Positions 46,126 to 55,228 of a stretch of DNA of 64,000 bases are shown here, in pieces. Source of the DNA: Sediminibacterium roseum (GTDB lineage Bacteria; Bacteroidota; Bacteroidia; Chitinophagales; Chitinophagaceae); contig NZ_JAACJS010000002.1 of assembly GCF_009939005.1 (NCBI RefSeq), positions 30,646 through 94,645 of the forward strand, written 5' to 3'. Both the position numbers and the translations under genes were made by a program. The notes under the pieces are model-generated. The model saw only the letters and a program-made list of their open reading frames with translations, was not told the origin of the DNA and did no database searches. The first letter of the stretch is position 1; the number at the start of each line of letters is the position of its first letter.

Positions 46126-46415
46126 CCCTAATAGTACATTGATACAAGCCAATAAACGAGCTTCGTTGCCAGCCCGCTGCTGGATATCTGTAGATTTTCT
46201 AGTATTAGCTATCTGTTATCTTGCTTAAAGAGGATCGATTTATAAGCAAGTCTCTTCAGAGAACATGTAAGCTACTCCCGGAACTTTCGAAAAATTCATT
46301 GCGGCGACCAAGGCTTCAACCAAATGAAACAGCAATATTTTACATGTCCCACTATGATCTCTATTGAAAATGAGAACATTATGTAAGGACGCGGGTTCTA
46401 GAGGAGAAAATAAAA
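46126..46415. other. Intergenic region, right part of the A+T-rich island
   Basis: Nearly 300 bp between the nucleotidyltransferase stop and the tRNA-Phe terminator. No gene, integrase remnant or repeat of the tRNA 3' end was recognised. The frames contain many stops. Confidence 0.5.
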
Positions 46416-46439
46416 AACCCCAACATTTCTGTCAGGGTT
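46405..46439 (-). terminator. Rho-independent terminator of the tRNA-Phe transcript
   Basis: On the minus strand a 10-bp stem with GAAA loop (46416-46439; AACCCTGACA with TGTTGGGGTT) is followed by TTTTTTATTTT. It ends the tRNA transcript about 40 bp past the tRNA 3' end. Confidence 0.9.
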
Positions 46440-46450
46440 CTCTAAGTTCA

Positions 46451-46478
46451 GTCCACCTTCGCTGAAGCTTCGGTGGAC
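46451..46478 (-). repeat. Hairpin just 3' of tRNA-Phe
   Basis: gtccacc/ggtggac form a 7-bp stem around gaagcttc, starting 3 nt after the tRNA 3' end. It could guide 3' processing of the tRNA precursor. Confidence 0.5.
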
Positions 46479-46481
46479 AAG

Positions 46482-46554
46482 TGGTGTGGGCCGGGATCGA
46501 ACCGGCGACACAAGGATTTTCAGTCCTTTGCTCTACCGACTGAGCTACCGCACC
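46482..46554 (-). tRNA. tRNA-Phe (GAA)
   Basis: The minus strand folds as a 73-nt cloverleaf: acceptor GGTGCGG/CCACACC, D arm GCTCAGTCGGTAGAGC, anticodon arm AAGGACTGAAAATCCTT with anticodon GAA, T arm GCCGGTTCGATCCCGGC, discriminator A. The CCA end is not encoded. The acceptor stem has one C-A mismatch at pair 5-68, which may be a natural variant. Its 3' end faces the A+T-rich island, the usual side for integration at tRNA genes. Confidence 0.95.
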
Positions 46555-46639
46555 GTTGATAGGGCTGCAAATATAGGATTGTAGGGTTAAATTCAGAAAT
46601 TATCCACAAAAAAACTTGCGGAACGTTTCAACAAACAAA

Positions 46640-46673
46640 AAAACAGGCGCCGGATCTTCCCGGCGCCTGTTTT
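46640..46673 (-). terminator. Rho-independent terminator of asnS
   Basis: A perfect 14-bp stem aaaacaggcgccgg/ccggcgcctgtttt with a 6-nt loop lies 14 bp after the asnS stop; the minus strand continues into a T run. Confidence 0.9.
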
Positions 46674-46686
46674 CTTATTGCATTTG

Positions 46687-48126
46687 CTAGAATTCGCAGT
46701 TGTTCGGGGTTCTTGCAAAAGCGATCACGTCGCGGATATTCGTCATGCCGGTTACAAAGAGTACCATGCGCTCAAATCCAAGACCGAAACCCGCATGCGG
46801 AACCGTTCCGAAACGGCGGGTATCGAGGTACCAGCTCAGTTCTTCGGCGGGGATATGCATTTCTTTCATGCGCTGCTCCAGCTTGTCGAGCCGCTCCTCA
46901 CGCTGCGATCCGCCCACGATCTCGCCGATGCCGGGTGCGAGGATGTCCATCGCTGCAACGGTCTTTCCGTCGTCGTTCTGGCGCATGTAGAAGGCTTTGA
47001 TCTCTTTCGGATAGTTCGTGAGGATCACCGGTTTTTTGAAATGTTTTTCTACCAGGTAACGCTCATGCTCGCTCTGCAGGTCAACGCCCCATCCTTCCAC
47101 CGGGTATTGAAATTTCTTTTTCTTGTTGTGGTTGCTCTCTTTCAGGATCTCGATCGCTTCTGTATAAGTAAGACGCTCAAAATCGTTGTTGAGCACAAAT
47201 TCCAGTTTTTCGATCAGGCCCAGTTCACTGCGTTTGTCCTGCGGCAGTTGTTTTTCTTCCTCCGCCAGGCGTTGCGCGAGAAAGCTGAGGTCCTCGCGGT
47301 TGTGGTCCATCACGTACTGGATCAGGTATTTGATGAATTCTTCGGCGAGGTTCATGTTGTCTTCAAGGTCGTTGAAGGCTACTTCCGGCTCGATCATCCA
47401 GAATTCGGCGAGGTGCCTGGTGGTGTTCGAATTCTCTGCGCGGAAAGTGGGGCCGAAGGTGTAGATATCGCTGAAGGCCATTGCACCCAGTTCGCCTTCG
47501 AGCTGGCCGCTTACCGTGAGGTTGGCGCTTTTTCCAAAAAAATCTTCTTTGAAATCGATCGCACCATCTTCTGTTTTTGGAAGGTTCTCCAGTGGCAGTG
47601 TGGTTACGCGGAACATTTCACCCGCACCTTCTGCATCGCTTGCGGTGATCACCGGTGTGTGCAGGTAAACAAACCCCTTCCTGTTAAAAAACTCATGAAC
47701 GGCGAAAGCAAGCGAATGCCTTACGCGGAACACCGATCCAAATGTATTGGTACGGAAACGCAGGTGCGCTTTTTCCCTTAAGAATTCAAGGCTGTGCTTT
47801 TTGGGTTGCAGGGGATATTTTTCCGCGTCGCTATCACCCAGTATTTCTATCGTGTTTGCTTTTACTTCGAGGGTTTGACCCTTGCCCACAGATGCAACAA
47901 TTTCACCTGTTACTTTTACGGAAGCGCCGGTGGTGAGGCGTTTCAGCAAGGCATCATCAAAAGAACCGAGTGTGGCCACAACCTGGAGGTTATTGTTCGT
48001 GCTGCCATCATTGAGGGCTATGAACTGGTTGTTGCGGAAAGTACGCACCCAACCCATTACGGTAACTGTTTGCCCGGCCTCGCCCGTTGCGAGCAGTTGT
48101 TTGATCTTTGTTCTTTTGTTGAACAT
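46687..48126 (-). CDS. asnS: Asparaginyl-tRNA synthetase
   Basis: A 479-residue class II synthetase that charges tRNA-Asn. The N-terminal OB-fold anticodon-binding domain is visible ([20 protein letters not shown]). Class II motif 2 is at [21 protein letters not shown], split here around residue 240, and motif 3 at the C-terminus is [16 protein letters not shown]. The length is standard for AsnS, and [18 protein letters not shown] is typical. It is transcribed away from rho and toward tRNA-Phe, with its own terminator. Confidence 0.97.
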   Translation of the reverse strand: MFNKRTKIKQLLATGEAGQTVTVMGWVRTFRNNQFIALNDGSTNNNLQVVATLGSFDDALLKRLTTGASVKVTGEIVASVGKGQTLEVKANTIEILGDSDAEKYPLQPKKHSLEFLREKAHLRFRTNTFGSVFRVRHSLAFAVHEFFNRKGFVYLHTPVITASDAEGAGEMFRVTTLPLENLPKTEDGAIDFKEDFFGKSANLTVSGQLEGELGAMAFSDIYTFGPTFRAENSNTTRHLAEFWMIEPEVAFNDLEDNMNLAEEFIKYLIQYVMDHNREDLSFLAQRLAEEEKQLPQDKRSELGLIEKLEFVLNNDFERLTYTEAIEILKESNHNKKKKFQYPVEGWGVDLQSEHERYLVEKHFKKPVILTNYPKEIKAFYMRQNDDGKTVAAMDILAPGIGEIVGGSQREERLDKLEQRMKEMHIPAEELSWYLDTRRFGTVPHAGFGLGFERMVLFVTGMTNIRDVIAFARTPNNCEF

Positions 48127-48541
48127 GCTTGTTGTTTATTTTATGGTTTGTTTCTTATTGATCTATAGGTTTGCCTGGGGTTACTGGTACGATTTTTTTG
48201 TTTTTTGACTGCACAGGCAGGCAGGGATCAACAAAAATACCCGGCAAACTTTTCAGGGCAGCAAAGATAACCAATCCGCCAGCCACAACCCGTTTTAACA
48301 CCCATTCTTCACTAAATCCGCATAAAAAATCTTGTTTTACGGAAAAACTGGCTTAACATTGCAATGGAAACCAAACCGAAGGGTCTTCACTAGCTCCTGG
48401 CAGAACCGGTTTACTCTCTTTCCGATCAAAACATACAAAGCCCATTCTATCTGAGTTCCGATTTCTTTAGACTGGATTTTAATTATTGACAAATTGAATT
48501 CCCTCATTAACAATTTCCCCCATTAACAGATTCCATTTTTT
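48127..48541. other. Divergent promoter region of asnS and rho
   Basis: A 415-bp A+T-rich spacer between divergent essential genes. TAGGTTTG at 48166-48173 matches a -7 element but lacks a spaced -33 TTG. No RNA gene or small coding frame is seen. Its length leaves room for a long rho leader, which in many bacteria mediates Rho autoregulation. Confidence 0.45.
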
Positions 48542-50146
48542 ATGTACGACATTTTGCAATTGAATGACATGCTGCTGCCCGAGTTGCTTGATATTGCTGA
48601 GCAATTGAGCATTACAGGTGCCAAGAAACTTGACAAACAGGGACTGATCTACAAGATCCTCGATAGCCAGGCGGTACAGGCCAGCGAAACCAAGGACGAC
48701 CCCAAGAAAAAAACTTCGCGCCCGCGCAAACCGGTCACGGTTAAGACCACCAACGGCACCGAAGAGGCCGAAGTAATGCAGGAAGCGCCGGTTTCAGAAA
48801 AAGCGGCTCCTAAAAAGGGCCCGGTTCGCAAACAAAGAACAGAGAACCCGCGCAACGCGCAGCCGCAGGGCAATGCAGACGGCGCCCAGCCAACCGCACC
48901 GCAGGATGCATCAGAAACCCCTTCGGGCTCTGAAGAACCACAACAGCCGGGCGAGGCCACGGCACAGGAAACACCGCAACAGCAACACCCCCGCCAGCAA
49001 CAACGCAAAGAACCCGCATTCAACATCGAATTTGAAGGAGTGATACTCGGCGAAGGCGTTCTCGAAATGATGCCCGACGGATACGGTTTCTTACGCTCTT
49101 CCGATTACAACTACCTGTCATCACCAGATGATGTATACGTATCTCCCTCACAGATCAAACTCTTTGGTTTGAAAACCGGCGATACCGTGCACGGCGCGGT
49201 TCGTCCACCCAAAGAAGGAGAAAAATATTTTGCCTTACTGAAAGTAGACAGCATCAACGGCAAACGCCCGGATGAGGTGCGCGACCGCGTTCCGTTCGAT
49301 TACCTCACACCGTTGTTCCCTTTTGAAAAACTGAATCTTTTTACAACATCCAATAATTACAGCACACGCATCATGGACATCTTTACCCCGATCGGTAAAG
49401 GACAGCGTGGCCTCATCGTTGCACAACCCAAAGTTGGTAAAACGATGTTGCTGAAAGAAGTGGCCAACGCCATTGCGGCAAACCACCCGGAATGTTACCT
49501 CATGGTTGTATTGATCGATGAGCGCCCGGAAGAGGTTACCGATATGGAACGCAGCGTTCGCGCAGAAGTGATCGCCTCTACATTTGATGAGCCCGCAGAA
49601 AAACACGTAAAAGTATCAACCATCGCATTGCAGAAAGCAAAACGCCTGGTTGAGTGCGGACACGATGTGATCATCCTCCTCGATTCCATCACACGTCTTG
49701 CACGTGCACACAATACCGTTGCACCCGCTTCCGGTAAAGTATTATCCGGCGGTGTGGAAGCAAATGCGATGCAGAAGCCAAAACAATTCTTTGGTGCGGC
49801 ACGTAAGATAGAACACGGTGGATCACTCACCATCCTCGCTACCGCCCTGATAGAAACAGGAAGTAAAATGGATGAGGTGATCTTCGAAGAGTTCAAAGGT
49901 ACCGGTAACATGGAGCTGCTGCTCGACCGCCGCCTTGCAAACAAACGCATCTTCCCTGCCATCGACCTTACCGGTTCTTCAACGCGCCGCGACGACCTGT
50001 TGCTCGATAAAGAAGTATTGGGCCGCATGAACATCCTGCGTCTCTTCATCAACGATATGAACACCGAAGAAGCGATGAGCGAGTTGCTGAAACGGATGAG
50101 AGGAACGAAAGACAATGAAGAATTCCTGGCGTCTATGAACAGGTAA
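48542..50146 (+). CDS. rho: Transcription termination factor Rho with disordered insert
   Basis: A 534-residue hexameric RNA helicase, longer than the 419-residue E. coli protein. Rho_N ([20 protein letters not shown]) opens the chain. A disordered Pro/Gln/Glu-rich insert of about 110 residues (about 46-158) follows. The cold-shock-like RNA-binding domain is at [21 protein letters not shown], split near residue 170. The ATPase has Walker [10 protein letters not shown] and Walker [14 protein letters not shown]. Inserts of this kind are known in Bacteroidota Rho; in Bacteroides one promotes phase separation. It probably provides most factor-dependent termination. A strong terminator follows at 50168. 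Confidence 0.97.
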   Translation: MYDILQLNDMLLPELLDIAEQLSITGAKKLDKQGLIYKILDSQAVQASETKDDPKKKTSRPRKPVTVKTTNGTEEAEVMQEAPVSEKAAPKKGPVRKQRTENPRNAQPQGNADGAQPTAPQDASETPSGSEEPQQPGEATAQETPQQQHPRQQQRKEPAFNIEFEGVILGEGVLEMMPDGYGFLRSSDYNYLSSPDDVYVSPSQIKLFGLKTGDTVHGAVRPPKEGEKYFALLKVDSINGKRPDEVRDRVPFDYLTPLFPFEKLNLFTTSNNYSTRIMDIFTPIGKGQRGLIVAQPKVGKTMLLKEVANAIAANHPECYLMVVLIDERPEEVTDMERSVRAEVIASTFDEPAEKHVKVSTIALQKAKRLVECGHDVIILLDSITRLARAHNTVAPASGKVLSGGVEANAMQKPKQFFGAARKIEHGGSLTILATALIETGSKMDEVIFEEFKGTGNMELLLDRRLANKRIFPAIDLTGSSTRRDDLLLDKEVLGRMNILRLFINDMNTEEAMSELLKRMRGTKDNEEFLASMNR

Positions 50147-50167
50147 CCAGGCCAAACATAACAAAGG

Positions 50168-50195
50168 AACCGCGAATGATTTCGCGGTTTTTTTT
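50168..50195 (+). terminator. Rho-independent terminator of rho
   Basis: A 9-bp stem aaccgcgaa/ttcgcggtt with loop tgat is followed by an eight-base T run, 22 bp after the rho stop codon. Confidence 0.93.
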
Positions 50196-50245
50196 GCATA
50201 AAAGGAAAAAGCAAATGATGTATCTTTTCAATCAAACAAAAGATC

Positions 50246-51061
50246 ATGCAGGCCAAAAAAATATTTTCTTTCGTTGTATCGTTCACGATACTAGCCGTTG
50301 CTTCTGCACAGAAAAAACCATTGTTCAGGGTCGTCGCATTCTTCACGGCCAAAAATGATCTTGCGCACATTTCGTACGTACACGAGGCGAACAGGTGGTT
50401 CACCGAAACGGCGGCAAAAAATAATTTCACATACGACTCAACCGATAACTGGGGCAACCTCAACAAACCATTCCTGTCGCAGTACAACGTGGTTTTGTTT
50501 TTAGACACACGCCCCGAAGCGCCCGAACAGCGCGCGGCATTCAGGAAATACATGGAGCATGGCGGCGCATGGATGGGATTTCATTTTGCGGCGTTCGCCT
50601 TAACGCCATCAACGTATAACCAGGACTGGGATTGGTACCACAACGAATTCATCGGCGCAGGCCAATACGCAAGCAATACCTGGCGGCCAACACCGGCCAT
50701 CCTGCGGGTAGAAAATAAAAAACACCCGGCAACAAGAAACCTTGGCGAAACATTCAGGTCGTCGCCAAACGAATGGTACCGCTGGGAAAAGGACCTGCGT
50801 AAAAATCCGGCTATCGAGATCCTGCTATCGATCGATTCAACAAGTTTTCCCCTGGGAACGGGCCCTAAGCAGCACGAGATCTGGCACAGCGGCTATTATC
50901 CCGTTGCATGGACCAACAAAAAATACAGGATGGTTTACGTAAACATGGGCCACAACGATATGGACTATGGAAAAACCAACGGCACACTCTCCTACACTTT
51001 CGCCAACGACACACAAAACCGGTTTATACTGGACGCCTTGTTCTGGTTGGGAAAAAAATGA
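50246..51061 (+). CDS. ThuA-domain exported protein
   Basis: A 271-residue secreted protein, signal peptide ending VASAQ. The ThuA (trehalose-utilisation, class I glutamine amidotransferase-like) fold is seen in FRVVAFFTAKNDLAHISYVH, FLSQYNVVLFLDTRP, FRKYMEHGGAWMGFHFAAF and the C-terminal YYPVAWTNKKYRMVYVNMGHN. The usual catalytic Cys of amidotransferases is not present, as in other ThuA proteins. Bacterial ThuA proteins are often linked to sugar metabolism, but no reaction is established. It is convergent with the DsrE-type gene, 8 bp from its stop. Confidence 0.85.
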   Translation: MQAKKIFSFVVSFTILAVASAQKKPLFRVVAFFTAKNDLAHISYVHEANRWFTETAAKNNFTYDSTDNWGNLNKPFLSQYNVVLFLDTRPEAPEQRAAFRKYMEHGGAWMGFHFAAFALTPSTYNQDWDWYHNEFIGAGQYASNTWRPTPAILRVENKKHPATRNLGETFRSSPNEWYRWEKDLRKNPAIEILLSIDSTSFPLGTGPKQHEIWHSGYYPVAWTNKKYRMVYVNMGHNDMDYGKTNGTLSYTFANDTQNRFILDALFWLGKK

Positions 51062-51069
51062 CGAACCGG

Positions 51070-51612
51070 TTATTTAAAATTAATATAGGCATACCCCTTC
51101 AACTGGTAGGTTGTTAAAACCGTGAGCGAAGCGGTTGCGATCTTTACTTCGGGAACAATATCGGTGTCGGCAATCTTCGCCTTGATCATGGTTTGCCCGC
51201 ATGCGAAAAATTTCACGCCTGCGTTGCTCAGTTCGGTGATAAGAGGAAGATTCGGGTTGTTTGTTTTGAACGATTTCTGAAAACGTTCATTTGTAAAACC
51301 CGCATAGGTTCCCATTTTGCGGAGCACCACCACCATATCTATGTTTTTGGGAGGAACACCACCCACTACGTGCAGGTTGTAAAGCGTGGCCACGGCCTCG
51401 AGGTAAACATTGAGCGAATCGGGTTTCTCGGCAGCGTCTGTGATCTCTACCAGGATCTTGTATTTCATTTTCGGATCGGGTTTTTCAGTTGCATTGGCAA
51501 CATCATATACCGACCCGAAATTCTTGATCGCGGGATTTACTTTTTGTTGTGCGGAAACAGAGGCTACAAAAAAGCAAAGGACAAAGGCAGACAATATTTT
51601 GTTCATAGACAT
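51070..51612 (-). CDS. DsrE-type exported protein
   Basis: A 180-residue protein with a signal peptide ending SVSAQ. The DsrE/F/H-like fold is suggested by KYKILVEITDAAEKPDSLN, the NIDMVVVLRKMGTYAGFTN segment and GVKFFACGQTMIKAK. The last contains a Cys at the position of the sulphur-carrying Cys of DsrE relatives. Periplasmic DsrE-type proteins are common in Bacteroidota and probably bind small thiols or metals, but this is not established. It lies downstream of the START-domain gene on the same strand. Confidence 0.8.
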   Translation of the reverse strand: MSMNKILSAFVLCFFVASVSAQQKVNPAIKNFGSVYDVANATEKPDPKMKYKILVEITDAAEKPDSLNVYLEAVATLYNLHVVGGVPPKNIDMVVVLRKMGTYAGFTNERFQKSFKTNNPNLPLITELSNAGVKFFACGQTMIKAKIADTDIVPEVKIATASLTVLTTYQLKGYAYINFK

Positions 51613-51679
51613 AAGTTTATCAGAACAAAATAGCCAAAATCAAAAACACAAAATGAAACATTGGATAAACGGCGGCCCG

Positions 51680-52324
51680 CTATTCAACGATAAACGGCGG
51701 CCGGGCGGAAACGTATTCCGGTTTGGAAAGTTGTTTGCGGAGGTTTTTGAAAGTTTCTACCAAACCTTTCGATGCAAACGGGTTGATGAGCCAGGCCGGG
51801 AGATCGCCGCCCGGGTCAACCTGCAGTATGTATTCGATCTTAACCTGGTTCGGCCCCTGCGGAGTGATCACCCAGGTGCCCGAAGATTTTTCAATGCGCA
51901 CAAGGTTGGGTTTTGCGGGAACGAGCCCGGACACATTTTTCGCGTCTACGCGCGCAATTTTGGTGCGCGGGTCCTGTGAGATCACCACATGCGAAACAAA
52001 ATCGCGGTTGGCCGTGGGCCACGGAAAAGCCACTTCCGAATAATAATACAGCTCAGCCGGCGAAACTTTTTTGATGAGACGGGTCGATTTGCTGTTGTAG
52101 ATCCAGTCATCGTACGAATCGACGTCCATCAAAACAGAAACGAACTGCGAAACGGAGCACGGAAACACCGATTCGATCTTGACCGCATTGATCTTGGAAT
52201 CGGCCAGTTTTTTTGAATAGGTTTTGATGTTGTCCTTATCCGATTTCAGCTTCCAGTCATCCTGGCCATGCACAAACGGGCATATAACAATGAGCAGAGC
52301 GGAAAAAAGGAAATGTTTATACAT
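51680..52324 (-). CDS. START-domain exported lipid-binding-type protein
   Basis: A 214-residue secreted protein, signal peptide ending VHGQ. START/Bet-v-1-type features are DDWKLKSDKDNIKTYSKKL near the mature N-terminus, VLMDVDSYDDWIYNSKSTR, YYYSEVAFPWPTANRDFV and the C-terminal helix LVETFKNLRKQL. START domains bind lipids or other hydrophobic ligands in a deep cavity; here it would act in the periplasm or at the surface. It is divergent from recA and precedes the DsrE-type gene by 67 bp. Confidence 0.85.
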   Translation of the reverse strand: MYKHFLFSALLIVICPFVHGQDDWKLKSDKDNIKTYSKKLADSKINAVKIESVFPCSVSQFVSVLMDVDSYDDWIYNSKSTRLIKKVSPAELYYYSEVAFPWPTANRDFVSHVVISQDPRTKIARVDAKNVSGLVPAKPNLVRIEKSSGTWVITPQGPNQVKIEYILQVDPGGDLPAWLINPFASKGLVETFKNLRKQLSKPEYVSARPPFIVE

Positions 52325-52634
52325 AATTAAAGTATGGCATTAACGAACGTGCAATTTGGGTGCCAGATCGCCGGGTTGAATTGTGGCAACCGGCCCGTTG
52401 TTCAACGATTTGCGCTTTAACAGGTTACATTTCAAACAAAAAAGGTGTAAAAACGGTTCAAATCAGGTACAAATACGCTTGTCCTGGCTTCCCGGCCATA
52501 TTACTTTTACACCATGATCAACAATAATGTTAAACTAAAGACGTTAGGAAAAAAATACTAAAAATATTAGTGTTGATAACAAAAAACCATTACTTTTACG
52601 TCTCCATTAAATTTGATCCTTAAATTCTAACAAA
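52325..52634. other. Intergenic region with promoters of recA and the START gene
   Basis: About 310 bp between divergent genes. It contains the predicted promoter at 52479-52509 and a second copy of its -7-like string (ATTACTTTTAC) at 52589-52599, about 35 bp before the recA ATG. No gene is seen. Confidence 0.5.
52479..52509 (+). promoter_or_regulatory. Possible recA promoter
   Basis: TTG (52479-52481), 20-nt spacer, then TACTTTTA (52502-52509) is close to the -33/-7 pattern TTTG/TAnnTTTG, with one mismatch in the -7. No SOS operator could be assigned. Confidence 0.45.
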
Positions 52635-53645
52635 ATGAGTAATGCAGAAAAACTGAAGGCGCTAAAGCTTACGATTGATAAGATCGACAAAGACTACGGA
52701 AAGGGAAGTGTGATGATGATGAACGAAAAGAGTGCAGAACCAATGGAAGTGATTTCCACGGGTTCCATCGGTTTGGATGCGGCGCTCGGAGTAGGTGGAT
52801 TACCGAAGGGAAGGATCATTGAAATATACGGGCCGGAGTCGTCTGGTAAAACCACGATTGCGACGCATGTAATTGCCGAGGCGCAGAAAAAAGGCGGTAT
52901 GTGTGCGATCATCGATGCGGAGCATGCATTTGACAGTGCCTATGCGCAGAAACTGGGCGTGGATGTAGACAACCTGCTGATCTCGCAACCGGATTATGGC
53001 GAGCAGGCTTTGGAGATCGCAGACAGGCTGATCCTGTCTGGTGCACTGGATGTTGTTGTGATCGATTCCGTAGCAGCGCTCGTTCCAAAAAGCGAACTGG
53101 AAGGTGAGATGGGCGACAGCAAAATGGGTCTTCATGCAAGGTTGATGAGCCAGGCATTGCGCAAGCTTACCGCTACGATCAATAAAACAGGCACGATCTG
53201 TATTTTCATCAACCAGCTTCGCGAGAAGATCGGTGTGATGTTTGGCAACCCAGAAACAACAACCGGTGGTAATGCATTGAAGTTTTATGCATCGGTACGT
53301 TTGGATATCCGTCGCATGACACAGATCAAAGACGGCGATGCCGCTATCGGAAACCATGTAAAGGTTAAAGTGGTAAAAAACAAGGTAGCGCCACCGTTCC
53401 GCGCAGCAGAATTTGATATCATCTTCGGAGAAGGCGTAAGCAAGCTCGGCGAGATCATCGATATGGGTGTAGAGCTGGGCATTGTTCAGAAAAGTGGTTC
53501 CTGGTTCAGCTACGACAGCAACAAACTCGGCCAGGGCCGCGATTCAGTAAAATCATTGCTCCGCGACAATCCGGAAATGGCCAATGAGATCGAGGCGAAG
53601 ATCAGGGCCAAGATAAATGAAGTAAAAGTTGCCGCAGAAGCATAA
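52635..53645 (+). CDS. recA: Recombinase RecA
   Basis: A 336-residue strand-exchange ATPase of homologous recombination and the SOS response. Walker [10 protein letters not shown] is at residues 66-74, with the family strings LDALG-type [56 protein letters not shown] and the L2 loop [15 protein letters not shown]. The C-terminal acidic tail is short. No recX follows; instead there is a degenerate repeat array and a terminator. Confidence 0.98.
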   Translation: MSNAEKLKALKLTIDKIDKDYGKGSVMMMNEKSAEPMEVISTGSIGLDAALGVGGLPKGRIIEIYGPESSGKTTIATHVIAEAQKKGGMCAIIDAEHAFDSAYAQKLGVDVDNLLISQPDYGEQALEIADRLILSGALDVVVIDSVAALVPKSELEGEMGDSKMGLHARLMSQALRKLTATINKTGTICIFINQLREKIGVMFGNPETTTGGNALKFYASVRLDIRRMTQIKDGDAAIGNHVKVKVVKNKVAPPFRAAEFDIIFGEGVSKLGEIIDMGVELGIVQKSGSWFSYDSNKLGQGRDSVKSLLRDNPEMANEIEAKIRAKINEVKVAAEA

Positions 53646-53734
53646 AGGATGAAGGATGGCCAGAGCGGGCTGATTGCTGGTGATTTTCGGGGATGGGGAT
53701 CGGGGATGGAGGCCCAGAGATCAGAGATCGGAAA

Positions 53735-53967
53735 CGGAATTCAACCCGCAACGGGTCCGGAATTCGAGCCGGAAATTCATCCCTGATTGAAACCGGGATT
53801 TAACCCGGAACCCGGTCCATTATTCGAACGGGAATTCAAAAGGAGTTCAATCCGTAATTGAAATCGGAGTTAATCTGGAATTCAATCCGAGATCCGAACC
53901 GGATTTAAAGCGGAGTTCAATCTGTGATTAATCCACGATCCAATCCGGCTTTCATCGGTCCAATCCG
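53735..53967. repeat. Array of degenerate GGARTTCAAYCCG palindromic units
   Basis: About ten copies of a 13-14-bp near-palindrome follow each other with short spacers, for example CGGAATTCAACCCG (53735), CCGGAATTCGAGCCGG (53757), CCGGGATTTAACCCGG (53793), GGAGTTCAATCCG (53842), GGAATTCAATCCG (53877) and CGGAGTTCAATCTG (53911). Stop codons interrupt every frame I read, so it is not coding. It is not a CRISPR array because repeats are short, variable and unspaced. Confidence 0.7.
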
Positions 53968-54015
53968 CAACTGCATCGACATAAATTTTTGAGGATGGGT
54001 TAGTTAGTTAAAACA

Positions 54016-54050
54016 GAAGAGTCACGCGGGAGCGTGACTCTTCGCATTTT
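54016..54050 (+). terminator. Rho-independent terminator, probably for recA
   Basis: A perfect 12-bp stem gaagagtcacgc/gcgtgactcttc with loop ggga is followed by gcattttt. It lies 370 bp past the recA stop, so the repeat array would be part of the recA transcript. Confidence 0.85.
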
Positions 54051-54207
54051 TGACCTCCTCCAAAAAGCAACCAAACACCCGCCGATTTAGCTATTTTCTA
54101 TTGACAAATAGAAATGTTCGTCTATAAGCGCTCAATAATTAACGGAAACCGGTATTCTGTGATAACTCTTCGCATGATGATTTATATTCAACCAAACAAA
54201 ACTGCGG

Positions 54208-55134
54208 TTGATTTATCGATTGATCAAACTAATGGTAAAGCTCGCCCTGCAAATCTTCTGCAGGAAAATGTCCGTGACCGGCAGTCGGTTCCTGGAGACC
54301 CAGGGCCCGCTATTGATCACCGCCAATCACCCCAACTCCTTTTTTGACGCAATCTTGATCGGCGCCCTTTTCAAACGGCCCGTTCATTTCCTGGCGCGTG
54401 GCGATGCATTCACAAAACCCTGGCACAGTAAAATGCTGCGGATGCTGCACATGATCCCCATTTACCGCTTGAGTGAAGGCAAAGAAAACCTAGGGCTGAA
54501 TGAAAAAGCGTTCCGGAGAAGCAAAGAGATTTTATCAACCGGGGGAATCGTTTTGATTTTCATCGAAGGAATATGCGTGAACAAACACGAGTTGCAGCCT
54601 TTTAAAAAGGGCGCCGCCAGGATCGCAAGCGAAAACAAGGCACTACCCGGGTTTAGCATACTACCTGTGTCGCTCGCCTATGATTCTTTCTGCAGTTTTG
54701 GAAAGATCATCAACATCATCCTCGCACCACCCATCGACGCGAAAACCCTTTTTATCTACGAAGAAGAACCCAAAAACAGTAAACACTTTAACACGCTGCT
54801 TTTTGATGTCATCGGCCAAAACATAGCGATCCCGCATCACAAAGCCGCCATCGCTCCTTTACAAAAGGGTTTACTTTTTATACCCGCCGCAATCGGCATG
54901 GCCATACATTTCCTCCCCTACCTGTTGATCAAAAAAATGGTAAGGGTAAAAACCCGGTCAACCGTTTTTTACGATTCAGTTCTGTTTGGTGTGCTGCTGG
55001 TGGTTTACCCGTTTTTTGTTTTGTTGATTTGCGCAGTTTTGTACCTGTCTGGAATACCGGTATCCTCAGCAGTTCTTTTATCCCTTTCCCTGCCGATCTT
55101 TGCGCGGTGTGCGGTAGTATATAAAAAGTCTTGA
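54208..55134 (+). CDS. PlsC-type 1-acyl-glycerol-3-phosphate acyltransferase-like protein
   Basis: A 308-residue protein with the PlsC core: ITANHPNSFFDAILIG (acyl-transfer His and Asp), PVHFLARGDAFTKPW, then LIFIEGICVNKHELQPFKKG (usual FPEGTRS) and GFSILPVSLAY. Two or three hydrophobic segments near the C-terminus (about 225-300) anchor it in the inner membrane. The family acylates lysophosphatidic acid or related lipids. The start is TTG at 54208; the ATG at 54232 would shorten it by 8 residues. TTG is kept because the residues it adds continue the amphipathic N-terminal helix. It is monocistronic. Confidence 0.82.
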   Translation: MIYRLIKLMVKLALQIFCRKMSVTGSRFLETQGPLLITANHPNSFFDAILIGALFKRPVHFLARGDAFTKPWHSKMLRMLHMIPIYRLSEGKENLGLNEKAFRRSKEILSTGGIVLIFIEGICVNKHELQPFKKGAARIASENKALPGFSILPVSLAYDSFCSFGKIINIILAPPIDAKTLFIYEEEPKNSKHFNTLLFDVIGQNIAIPHHKAAIAPLQKGLLFIPAAIGMAIHFLPYLLIKKMVRVKTRSTVFYDSVLFGVLLVVYPFFVLLICAVLYLSGIPVSSAVLLSLSLPIFARCAVVYKKS

Positions 55135-55228
55135 GCGGTTTTTGGAACGAAGCAAAAACCTTCGTGGTGCAGGCCGCCCAACCATCGGGCATACTTTTTT
55201 CATAACCATTTTTCTAAAACCCTGACAT

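Larger units (their letters stand above)
53646..54207. other. Intergenic region downstream of recA with repeat array
   Basis: A 560-bp stretch between recA and the acyltransferase gene. It holds the palindrome array at 53735-53967 and the terminator at 54016-54050. A frame at 54114-54347 overlaps the acyltransferase and is not called. Confidence 0.6.

Noticed and set aside
42986..46415. Integrase-bearing mobile element at tRNA-Phe
   Set aside because: No integrase, transposase or repeated tRNA 3' end was found, so only an A+T-rich island beside the tRNA is claimed.
49495..50553. Minus-strand frame of 352 codons opposite rho
   Set aside because: It is antisense to the conserved ATPase domain of rho and spans into the next gene; its translation has no coherent domain.
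53735..53967. Possible CRISPR array behind recA
   Set aside because: Units are only about 13 bp, vary in sequence and lack regular unique spacers; no cas gene is near.
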